From NCBI GenBank assembly GCA_013373085.1, contig JABXIM010000125.1, positions 1-33,187 of the forward strand: 33,187 nucleotides of DNA, written 5' to 3'. Made by a program: the position numbers and the translations under genes. Source of the stretch: Oceanospirillaceae bacterium. Lineage in GTDB: Bacteria > Pseudomonadota > Gammaproteobacteria > Pseudomonadales > Balneatricaceae. Of the stretch, positions 26,924-33,187 are shown one piece after another (the first letter of the stretch is position 1; each line of letters begins with the position of its first letter). Under the pieces are notes generated by a model that was not told the DNA's origin, searched no databases, and saw only the letters and a list, made by a program, of their open reading frames with translations.

Positions 26924-27730
26924 CTAGCCCGCCGCGTGGGTGCTTTCGAAAATCTTGTCGGCGGAGGCGGCGATAAAGCCGGTGTAGAGCTCGCCATTGG
27001 CTTGCGGATAGCGGCGGGCGAACTCGTAGAAGCAGCTCGGAATGGCGACCGTGCGGTCGATGAAGGCGACGTCCACCTTGTCGGCCAGGGTCGAGGACTG
27101 CTCGAGCAGGTCCCAGGGAGAGCCCTTTATCTCGCCGCCGCTGCTGTTGAGCGCAAAACCCTTTGCCTTGAGCGCGGTGTTGACCGCTTCGACCGAGTCG
27201 AAACCGGTCAGGTGATTGACGCTGACGGTAAAGTGGTTGGCACGGTAGCCCCAGGCGGCCAGCCAGGCGGCGTATTCGCTTTCGGCCAGCAGTGTCTGGT
27301 AGGTCCCAAAGTCGATCGCCCAGTGGGTCCCCGAGTAAAGGAAGTTGTCGGCCGACACCGCATCCGGGTCTATCTGGTCAACCAGCGCGCGTACGGTCGC
27401 CTGCAGTTGTGGCGAGAACTCTTCGACCAGCAGTTCGGAGATGAAGACTTTCGGCGCGTTCGGATCGTCGTGCTCAAAATGCTTGGCATACAGCTTCTTG
27501 GCCTCGAATTGGTATTCGCCGCATTCGCGGTAGCCCAGCGCCAGGAAGTGCGCCGCCAGTTTGTCCAGGTTCACCTTTTCCAGGTTGAAGGTTCGCAACG
27601 CAATATGGTCGTTTACGATATCGCTGTCCTGGGTATCGCCAAGGATACGGTGGACTTCCTGGGCCGAAGGCGTGACCTCCAGATACTGTTCCCAGAGGTG
27701 ACGGAACAGGGTGTCGCGATCAGCGTGCAT
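26924..27730 (-). CDS. DUF1338 / 2-oxoadipate dioxygenase-decarboxylase family protein
   Basis: This 268-aa protein belongs to the DUF1338 family. The characterised HglS is an Fe(II) enzyme turning 2-oxoadipate into D-2-hydroxyglutarate in lysine breakdown. Candidate metal ligands are the His in NDHIALRTF, a His in NHFTVSVNH and a Glu in FYEFARR. It is shorter than the Pseudomonas enzyme, so the substrate may differ. AAGGAG lies before ATG 27730. It overlaps the end of astA by 11 bp, so the two are co-translated. An arginine- or lysine-related role is inference. Confidence 0.85.
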   Translation of the reverse strand: MHADRDTLFRHLWEQYLEVTPSAQEVHRILGDTQDSDIVNDHIALRTFNLEKVNLDKLAAHFLALGYRECGEYQFEAKKLYAKHFEHDDPNAPKVFISELLVEEFSPQLQATVRALVDQIDPDAVSADNFLYSGTHWAIDFGTYQTLLAESEYAAWLAAWGYRANHFTVSVNHLTGFDSVEAVNTALKAKGFALNSSGGEIKGSPWDLLEQSSTLADKVDVAFIDRTVAIPSCFYEFARRYPQANGELYTGFIAASADKIFESTHAAG

Positions 27731-28826
27731 GCAAGGGCTCCTTGTGGTGTTGTACGCGAATGGCCGCATCCAGGGTGCTTGATCCGGATTGCGGTAACTG
27801 GATGAAACGGGCGGTTGCACCGCTGTGCAGGGTCAGGGCCTCGGCCAGCGTGCGGGAAATCTCGAGTACGCCATCGCCGCCCCGGTAGCGGGATTGTTCG
27901 GCGATACCTGCGCGGAACGCCTCTACCGAGGTGTTCGCGAGGATTGTCAGGGTATCCGGGTCCTGTTCCAGACCACTGGCATCGTCGACGATTTCGATGC
28001 GGCAGGTCTGCGACTGCGTGACACTGCTAATGTCACCGAGTTTCGCTTCCACCGTGGGGCCGGCGTCGAACGGATCGACATAACCACGATGTGCGAATCC
28101 CTCGGCTTCCAGCAGCCGGAGCGCGGGCCGGGTCTTGTCGTGCACCTCGCCGATAACGCGCTGCGCCTGCGGGCTGAGAAGGTGGGTGTACAGTGGGTAG
28201 CGGGGCATCAGTTCGGAGACGAAGCCGTTATTGCCGGAGCCGACCAGGCGCGTGACCGTGGCGAAGTCCATGTCGAGAAAGTGCTGCCGCATCCAGTCCC
28301 AGAACGGCGACCGGCCGGCGTCGTCCGACACGCCGCGCATTTCGGCGATCACGGTGTCGGCGAAGCGCCCGGGATGCTGGGCCATAAACAGAAAGCGCAC
28401 CTTGGACAGCAGCTTGCCGGCGAAGCGGCGACGGTACTGCGGACGCAGGTAAAGGGTGCAGATTTCGGTACAGCCGGTGTAGTGATTGCAGAGGTTCAGC
28501 ACCTCGACCTGGCTGCTGAGCCCGAGGTCCGGCGAGCGGTGCACTTCGCGGCTGTGGTGGTAGTGATACAGCGGCTGGCGCAGGCCCACGGACGACTCGA
28601 TGCCGGTGGTTCCCATCACCGCGCCGGTCGCGCTGTCTTCCAGTACGAACAGATAACTTTCGCCGGCTGGCCGCTCGACGTTACGCGCGAAGCTGTCGAT
28701 CGAGTGCTGGATCTTGCGCCTCAGGATATCGCGGTCATCGAGCAGCGACGTGAAACCGGGCCCGGACTCGACGGCGATCCGGTAAAGCGCTTCCAGGTCG
28801 CGGTGGGCAATCGGGCGAATAATCAT
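27720..28826 (-). CDS. astA: Arginine N-succinyltransferase
   Basis: This is the first enzyme of the arginine succinyltransferase pathway (368 aa); it transfers succinyl from succinyl-CoA to the alpha-amine of arginine. Recognisable segments are IRPIAHRDLEALY, an LNLCNHYTGCTEICTLYL centre, PFWDWMRQHFLDMDF and ELMPRYPLY. The C-terminus is about 25 residues longer than usual. AGGAGG precedes ATG 28826. It overlaps the DUF1338 gene and diverges from an Lrp-type regulator. Other ast genes (astB, astC, astD, astE) are not in the window. Confidence 0.93.
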   Translation of the reverse strand: MIIRPIAHRDLEALYRIAVESGPGFTSLLDDRDILRRKIQHSIDSFARNVERPAGESYLFVLEDSATGAVMGTTGIESSVGLRQPLYHYHHSREVHRSPDLGLSSQVEVLNLCNHYTGCTEICTLYLRPQYRRRFAGKLLSKVRFLFMAQHPGRFADTVIAEMRGVSDDAGRSPFWDWMRQHFLDMDFATVTRLVGSGNNGFVSELMPRYPLYTHLLSPQAQRVIGEVHDKTRPALRLLEAEGFAHRGYVDPFDAGPTVEAKLGDISSVTQSQTCRIEIVDDASGLEQDPDTLTILANTSVEAFRAGIAEQSRYRGGDGVLEISRTLAEALTLHSGATARFIQLPQSGSSTLDAAIRVQHHKEPLHAR

Positions 28827-28929
28827 GACGAGTTCCTCCTGAGAGCCTGCCAACGGGTTTCGGCTCCTCGATCCATCTTAGTTGCAAAACGGCCTTTCAC
28901 CGTCGGTTGTAGAAATTATCGAAGGCTTT

Positions 28930-28971
28930 ACTGCTAAATTGCAGTTCCATATTGGGCGAATTGGTGCCAAT
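28930..28971. promoter_or_regulatory. Dyad motifs between astA and the Lrp gene
   Basis: Two inverted repeats lie in an AT-rich divergent promoter region: ACTGC-N6-GCAGT (28930-28945) and ATTGG-TG-CCAAT (28960-28971). They are plausible operator sites for the neighbouring Lrp/AsnC regulator, but the match to a known consensus is not tested. Confidence 0.35.
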
Positions 28972-29002
28972 ATTTTTCAAATAGGCCATTTGGATTATCA
29001 AA

Positions 29003-29431
29003 ATGATAAGCAAGCAGGATTACCGCCTGATAGACCTGTTAAGGCGCAACGCCCGCGCCAGTGTCACCGACCTGGCGCGGGCGCTGGACCTGTCCCGTTC
29101 CACGGTGCAAAACCGCATCAACCGGCTCGAAGCGACCGGCGTGATCCGCGGCTATTCGGTGGATCTGGGGGGCGAGTATTCGCGCAGTCTGGTAGAAGCG
29201 CATGTATCGATCAAGGTGCACCAGAAACTGACGGCCAAGACCAATAGCGAACTCGAGCAGATCAGCCAGGTGGCGCAGTTGTATTCGGTCAGCGGCGAGT
29301 ACGACCTGATTGCCATCGTGCAGGCGCCATCGCTGGAGGAGTTGAGCGCGGTGCTCGACGAGATCGGCAATCTGGAGGGGGTGGAGCGCACCAACTCCTC
29401 GGTGGTGCTGGAGACCAGGTTCCGGCGCTAA
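29003..29431 (+). CDS. Lrp/AsnC-family transcriptional regulator
   Basis: This 142-aa regulator has an N-terminal winged helix-turn-helix (about 5-52: DYRLIDLLRRNARASVTDLA, SRSTVQNRINRLE, VIRGYSV) and a C-terminal RAM ligand/oligomer domain (about 62-140). Such proteins sense amino acids. It diverges from astA, so regulation of arginine/lysine breakdown is likely. No clear Shine-Dalgarno is seen before the ATG; the leader is AT-rich. Confidence 0.9.
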   Translation: MISKQDYRLIDLLRRNARASVTDLARALDLSRSTVQNRINRLEATGVIRGYSVDLGGEYSRSLVEAHVSIKVHQKLTAKTNSELEQISQVAQLYSVSGEYDLIAIVQAPSLEELSAVLDEIGNLEGVERTNSSVVLETRFRR

Positions 29432-29837
29432 CGGCAGGGCTGGAGTTGCGGTGGCGGCGCTATCGACCAGCCATCCGCGTTTCCTGGTTTGTTATGCCGC
29501 TACCGCGTCAATCGGTTGGGCAGGGAGACCCCTGCCACCAGCACTCGCACCCGCACTTTGCCTTCCTGTGGCAGAGGGCGCTCTGCTTCAACCACCCGAA
29601 GTTCCTCGGGACCGCCGTAGCATGTAATGGCGATGCGCTTGTATCTCATGGAGCTCTACTTTCCTTTGCAGGCATCTCATACTGGAAGTGCAAGCAGCCC
29701 GCGAAATAAGTCCCAATTCAAGCGAGACGGGGCATGGATCCGTAAACCCTGTGCGAGGATTTATTCGAGGCGCTGCGCACACTTGAAGTGCAGGAGCTTC
29801 GGTTTGCAACGATGCGAATTTCTAGGGAGAAATATCC
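29432..29837. other. 406-bp gap without a recognisable gene
   Basis: I find no coding frame with a start site or a known motif. A 7-bp hairpin (29519-29525/29530-29536) without a T-run follows the Lrp gene. The last bases hold AGGGAG, the ribosome site of the next gene. Confidence 0.4.
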
Positions 29838-30278
29838 ATGATCCATCACTATTCGATTCCAGTGAACGACACCATTCGGGTATCGGAAGTCCTGGCCCGA
29901 CTGGTAAACGGTACCGTTACCTGCTTCGGCCCCTACAAGGATTCCTACATCGTCTGGTTCGGGGACGAGCAGGGGACGGCGATCGAAGTCTATCCCGCGG
30001 GAACCGAAATGGTGCCGGGCACTGAGAATCAACCGTCCGGTTTCGTTCACAACCCGGGGTATACGGGCTACACCGCAACCCATGCGGCAGTTTCCGTACC
30101 CTGTACCCGGGATGAGATCTTCTCGCTGGCCAGGGAACAAGGCTGGCGCGCGGTCGAGCTGCCCCGCGGTGGCTTTGACGTGATCGAGTTCTGGATCGAA
30201 AACCGGGTGATGATTGAACTACTGACGCCCGATATGGCCGGGGATTACCTGACCGTTGCGTGCAAATATCGCAAATGA
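29838..30278 (+). CDS. VOC-like (glyoxalase-fold) protein
   Basis: This 146-aa cytosolic protein opens MIHHYSIPVND, then FGPYKDSYIVWFGDEQGTAI. A second half has THAAVSVPCTRDEIFSLA and a closing EFWIENRVMIELLTP. The two-part layout with H…E pairs fits the vicinal oxygen chelate fold, in which two betaalphabeta modules hold a metal. Activity is unknown. AGGGAG precedes the ATG at 10 bases. It stands alone. Confidence 0.65.
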   Translation: MIHHYSIPVNDTIRVSEVLARLVNGTVTCFGPYKDSYIVWFGDEQGTAIEVYPAGTEMVPGTENQPSGFVHNPGYTGYTATHAAVSVPCTRDEIFSLAREQGWRAVELPRGGFDVIEFWIENRVMIELLTPDMAGDYLTVACKYRK

Positions 30279-30398
30279 GAGGTCGGGCGGGCACCTAGGT
30301 GGTGGTAGCTGTGATGGGGCGTGAAATCCGAGGGCGTACGTCGTATGGCGTCAGGCGGTCCACAGGAAAATAATAGGCGCAATGTATTTGATGACAGC

Positions 30399-31166
30399 TT
30401 ATGGTCTTGTGCCGATGACGATTCCGTAACCCAGAAATTTACTCGAGAAAACCCGCTCCGATTGCAGTACTTTCCAGAGGCCGCTAAGTCCCCATCGCCG
30501 GATAACCCTGAACGCGAGCTGGAGTTGTCCCAGCAAGCCCAGTTGCCGTTTCGAATCCTGCATCCACCGCGACATGGCGGTTGATTTGTCAATTGCCTTG
30601 ATCTGAACCAGGCCTGCATCACCCAATAGCCGTCCCCAGCCTTCAAGCGTTTCCGGTTTCTCGCCTTCGATCTCTGCGAGGACAAGCTTCAAGTTATTGG
30701 GGGCTGACTCCTGCCAGCATAAATCATGGATACCAATGCATCCCCCGGGACGTACCACCCGTACCATCTCATTGAGGACGGGTGCCTTCTCCAGAAAACA
30801 CAGCGTGCATTCACAGGTAACCGCATCAAATTCGCCGTCGGCGAATGGCAGCCTGGCTGCGTCTGCCTTGCTGAACTGCACCTTCAAGCCCCTTGCCTGG
30901 GCTTGCGCTGTTGCCCGCCGAATCATTTGATCCGACCGATCAACGCCATAAGCGCGAGCAGCAAAGCGTTCGGCGAAAAAGCAGGCGGTTTCTCCCGTTC
31001 CGGAGGCAACATCGAGGACTTTGGCCCCTTTTTGAATGTAGCATAATTCGGCCAACTCACGGGTCAATGCCAAGCCGCCGGGGTGAAGGCTATTCAGCCT
31101 CAGCATCCCGGTTTCGACCAGAGCCTCCAGGGAAGCGTTATGATCGAATTCCTGCGTCTTTTTCAT
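30399..31166 (-). CDS. Class I SAM-dependent methyltransferase
   Basis: This 255-aa protein has motif I VLDVASGTGE (50-59), the acidic end of beta2 (YGVDRSD), motif II-like FDAVTCECTLCFL and a VRPGG turn. The C-terminal part (about 185-255) is an extra helical region. Several cysteines occur near the active site (CECTLC); the substrate is unknown. GAGGAG lies before the ATG. It lies 135 bp after the cytochrome gene on the same strand. Confidence 0.88.
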   Translation of the reverse strand: MKKTQEFDHNASLEALVETGMLRLNSLHPGGLALTRELAELCYIQKGAKVLDVASGTGETACFFAERFAARAYGVDRSDQMIRRATAQAQARGLKVQFSKADAARLPFADGEFDAVTCECTLCFLEKAPVLNEMVRVVRPGGCIGIHDLCWQESAPNNLKLVLAEIEGEKPETLEGWGRLLGDAGLVQIKAIDKSTAMSRWMQDSKRQLGLLGQLQLAFRVIRRWGLSGLWKVLQSERVFSSKFLGYGIVIGTRP

Positions 31167-31301
31167 CGCTCCTCACTGGAGTTCCGGCGTTCCTGTAATG
31201 GCAGGCCGGGAGTCTTATAAGCCGCCGACGGTATCGAACGGTTATCCATTACGCCGTTTGCGACATTTCCCTGCTTGGCAGCGCAGTACTCCGTTAAGTT
31301 A

Positions 31302-31823
31302 TTACTTTTCCTTTCCCTCGACATGCGCGGGATCGGTCTTGAGATTAAAATCCAGTCCTCCCGCTGTTGCCTCTGTGGGCAAGCGGTACTTGATGAATGC
31401 ATGTCCAAGGGCGGTATGACAGGCGTTACAGGCCTCCACCATCGAGGCGAATTGCTGGTTAAATTCGTCTAGATCCTTGTTTGCAACCGCGTCCAGTACG
31501 GGGGGGAAGTTGACCCGTTCAACGGCTTTCAACATCTGGGCATGTTGCGGTCTCGTTGCTTCGCCCACCTCCTGTGCCTCCAGCATCTCCTTGAGTTCAT
31601 ACTGCGCGAGTCCCCAGTTACCGCCATTCGCCGCGTTGTAAGCTGCTGTTGCACGGTAACCGATCTCATGCATGACCACGCCCAACCCTGGTTGAATGCG
31701 GGCCAGCGCATCCAGGCGACTTTCAGTATCGCCCTTGTAGATGCCATCTCCCATTGCTTCGGCCAAAACGCCGGTATTCCAACCACAGGCCAAGCAGACA
31801 AATAGTGCTGTTCTGATAATCAT
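31302..31823 (-). CDS. Exported monohaem c-type cytochrome
   Basis: This 173-aa protein has a signal peptide (about 1-22, ending VLA). One haem site C132-N-A-C135-H136 sits near the C-terminus of a helical body, as in four-helix-bundle (class II/c'-like) cytochromes. M51 could be a distal ligand. It is probably a periplasmic electron carrier or small-ligand binder. AAGGAG precedes the ATG. It is upstream of the methyltransferase gene. Confidence 0.8.
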   Translation of the reverse strand: MIIRTALFVCLACGWNTGVLAEAMGDGIYKGDTESRLDALARIQPGLGVVMHEIGYRATAAYNAANGGNWGLAQYELKEMLEAQEVGEATRPQHAQMLKAVERVNFPPVLDAVANKDLDEFNQQFASMVEACNACHTALGHAFIKYRLPTEATAGGLDFNLKTDPAHVEGKEK

Positions 31824-31962
31824 GAGTCGCTCCTTACGCCCAGAGGGCGGGAATGCGATTCATCCCTGATACGCGGATGTTTCAAGAAATGTAGCGGATT
31901 CAATTTCTTCTGAATGTGCCTGTTAGCGAAGTAACGCAAACCGTCGAAAGAAAAGAGACATC

Positions 31963-32089
31963 ATGGAAATTATGGGAGCTGGGCTGGATTTGGCAAAGTA
32001 TTGCTTCGCAGCGTTAGCCAGGCGCCCCACTTGGCCGAGTGACCGAAGATGGCAAGCGACTGCCGCACGGGCAGTTGGCACCGGCCTGA
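31963..32089 (+). pseudogene. Frameshifted N-terminal scrap of an IS110-like transposase
   Basis: ATG 31963 opens MEIMGAGLDLAKYCFAALA, resembling the start of IS110-family DEDD transposases (typically GIDLAKNVFQ). A second frame then gives GRVTEDGKRLPHGQLAPA, ending in TGA at 32087. The two parts are out of frame and the rest is missing. The surrounding 31824-32232 gap has no other gene I can support. Confidence 0.4.
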
Positions 32090-32232
32090 ATCCGAGGCAT
32101 CGCCACCTGGTCTGACCCCAAAATAGGCCTCCGGCTTGGGATAGTCAGGGCAAGGGCCTTACAGGGATCAGCAGCGCAGTGTAACGTTTCGAAATGCCCG
32201 CTATCGGCTGCGAAATGGACGGTCCCGGCGCA

Positions 32233-32787
32233 CTAAAGCAATACTGCCACCAAGCCGAGTAACACGACCCCGCCCACAATGACATATCTGGCATACGACC
32301 TGGCGGTGTTTCCGGGTACCGGTGTTGGTCCTGGTTTGGATTCCGGCTGAGAGGCCAGTACTGGCTCCGGCTCCAATACCCCGGCTTGCTGTACGGCCTC
32401 GTTTTCCGTAACGGTCTTCTGCAGCGGCGTCGGTTTTGATTCTTGCGCGTATTCCCCGTCATCCGCGGACTCCGGCAGCGGCGCTTCCTCCTTGTGAGTC
32501 ACCTCTGGCTGCCGTTCAGGCTCCGGTGCGGGTTGCGGCCATTCTGACTGGGCGGGTGGAGGTTCCATTTCCGATACAGTTTCTGACACGGGCTCCGGTA
32601 CCGTGCCCAACTTCGGTGCAGTTTCCTGCACCACTACAATATCTGCAGTATTATTCTGGACCGGCTCGGCTTTCGTCTTCTTAACCTCAGTAGAAGCCCT
32701 TCTCTGCTGCCACGCAGCCGTTTCTTCTGGGGTCAAGGGCGCAAGTTGTTTCGCGAACTCTTCAAGCTCATCCAGTCCATTAAACAT
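32233..32787 (-). CDS. Pro/Glu-rich tail-anchored membrane protein
   Basis: This 184-aa protein is not recognised. Residues 1-30 form a short acidic helix (NGLDELEEFAKQL, then TPEETAAWQQRR). A low-complexity linker rich in Pro, Glu and Gln (about 35-160) follows. One membrane helix ends the chain (YVIVGGVVLLGLVAVLL). There is no signal peptide, so it is probably anchored with its body in the cytoplasm. GGGAG lies 10 bases before the ATG. Confidence 0.6.
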   Translation of the reverse strand: MFNGLDELEEFAKQLAPLTPEETAAWQQRRASTEVKKTKAEPVQNNTADIVVVQETAPKLGTVPEPVSETVSEMEPPPAQSEWPQPAPEPERQPEVTHKEEAPLPESADDGEYAQESKPTPLQKTVTENEAVQQAGVLEPEPVLASQPESKPGPTPVPGNTARSYARYVIVGGVVLLGLVAVLL

Positions 32788-33146
32788 TGAAAGATTGCTC
32801 CCTGATCTTGATAAATACCCCCTGTAAACACGGCAATCTTTATGCCATCGCCACGCGAACCGTTCACTACCGCCTGGATCGGCAGCGAATCGATTGACGA
32901 CGGTGCCGGGTCAACAGTGTCTGGCACGTCCAGCGCGAGGGGATTGTGGCAAAGGATCATGAACATGAGTTTGCACCCCATACAACAAGAAGCCGGCGCT
33001 GCGGCACTCAGGAGACATTTGGCCTCGAATGATTTTCATTCCTATCAAGAAGTGCCCGAATTATGTCGGGAGGATTGGTTATCGTCTGCGGGCTGCGGTT
33101 CCGTTTCCATTGTACTTTGAAGAATATAACCGTAAACCTGGACAGG
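32788..33146. other. Region of doubtful frames before the right-edge repeat
   Basis: Short frames overlap here on both strands and none is convincing. The plus-strand frame 32842-33120 has PFTTAWIGSES, then GTSSARGLWQRIMN, faintly like the C-terminus of a class A penicillin-binding protein. A different plus frame from ATG 33029 stays open to the window end. The promoter of the tail-anchored protein gene must be within it. Confidence 0.3.
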
Positions 33147-33184
33147 GCTCGCAGAGCACCAACTGGGACTTGTTCATAGGTTCC
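33147..33184 (-). repeat. Right-edge inverted repeat, IS5-like terminus
   Basis: Bases 33160-33184 are the exact reverse complement of bases 1-25, with looser similarity continuing inward to about 33147. The outer end is followed by TTA, compatible with a YTAR target duplication of IS5 elements, but the last base and any partner lie outside the window. Its inner side faces left, so both edge copies point outward. Confidence 0.7.
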
Positions 33185-33187
33185 TTA

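Noticed and set aside
27825-28937. A 370-codon plus-strand frame opposite astA
   Set aside because: No domain and shadowed by a clear astA.
32842-33120. A 92-codon frame with faint similarity to a penicillin-binding protein C-terminus
   Set aside because: Match rests on a few residues; there is no ribosome site and frames overlap on both strands.
33029-33187. Open frame from ATG 33029 through the right edge
   Set aside because: No recognisable motif, poorly spaced ribosome site, and it runs through the edge repeat.
1-33187. tRNA, rRNA and CRISPR arrays
   Set aside because: I saw no cloverleaf-like segment, rRNA-like stretch or regularly spaced direct repeats while reading; a dedicated search would be decisive.

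Overview
The window looks like a gammaproteobacterial chromosome segment of fairly high GC. The gene families support this: a bkd complex, an AstA/Lrp module, a TbpB-like lipoprotein with its Slam, Tat-exported molybdenum hydroxylase subunits, and a DctA-like carrier. I see no rRNA, tRNA, CRISPR array, prophage or complete transposase. Genus cannot be named from sequence alone.

Layout. (1) 1-6030: branched-chain 2-oxoacid dehydrogenase genes (E1 alpha, E1 beta, E2; no E3). A 263-bp MITE sits exactly between E1 beta and E2, and a eukaryotic-type Ser/Thr kinase gene follows. (2) 6229-8681: envelope genes: an exported double lysozyme inhibitor (LprI-like plus MliC-like), an outer-membrane barrel and a DUF2092 lipoprotein. 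(3) 8962-11647: a dicarboxylate/amino-acid symporter and a DMT permease whose 5' leader carries an intrinsic terminator. (4) 11971-16494: a molybdenum hydroxylase operon (2Fe-2S subunit, Tat-exported molybdopterin subunit, XdhC chaperone), flanked by an SDR remnant and an internally deleted AraC gene. (5) 16563-19899: an ATP-grasp protein coupled to a CocE/NonD hydrolase. (6) 20054-24368: a zinc-ribbon/cyclase/AAA/TPR signalling protein, a small sll1863-type coiled-coil protein and an exported protein with a similar tail. (7) 24369-26566: a Slam-type outer-membrane protein and its probable TbpB-like surface lipoprotein. (8) 26744-29431: a ketoacyl synthase N-terminal remnant, then astA with a DUF1338 (2-oxoadipate dioxygenase-like) gene, divergent from an Lrp/AsnC regulator. 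(9) 29838-33187: a VOC-like protein, a methyltransferase, a monohaem cytochrome, an IS110-like scrap and a Pro/Glu-rich tail-anchored protein.

The two window edges carry inverted copies of one sequence (25 bp identical, about 38 bp related) that resembles IS5-family ends. Both copies face outward, and the left one starts at base 1. This may mark an assembly break at a repeat or the ends of a large mobile unit. Other debris (MITE, IS110 scrap, three broken genes) shows past rearrangement.

The points I rate most worth following are the kinase beside bkd genes whose E1 alpha keeps the mammalian phospho-serine, the ATP-grasp/hydrolase pair, the Slam/lipoprotein pair, the attenuator-like leader of the DMT permease and the edge repeats.
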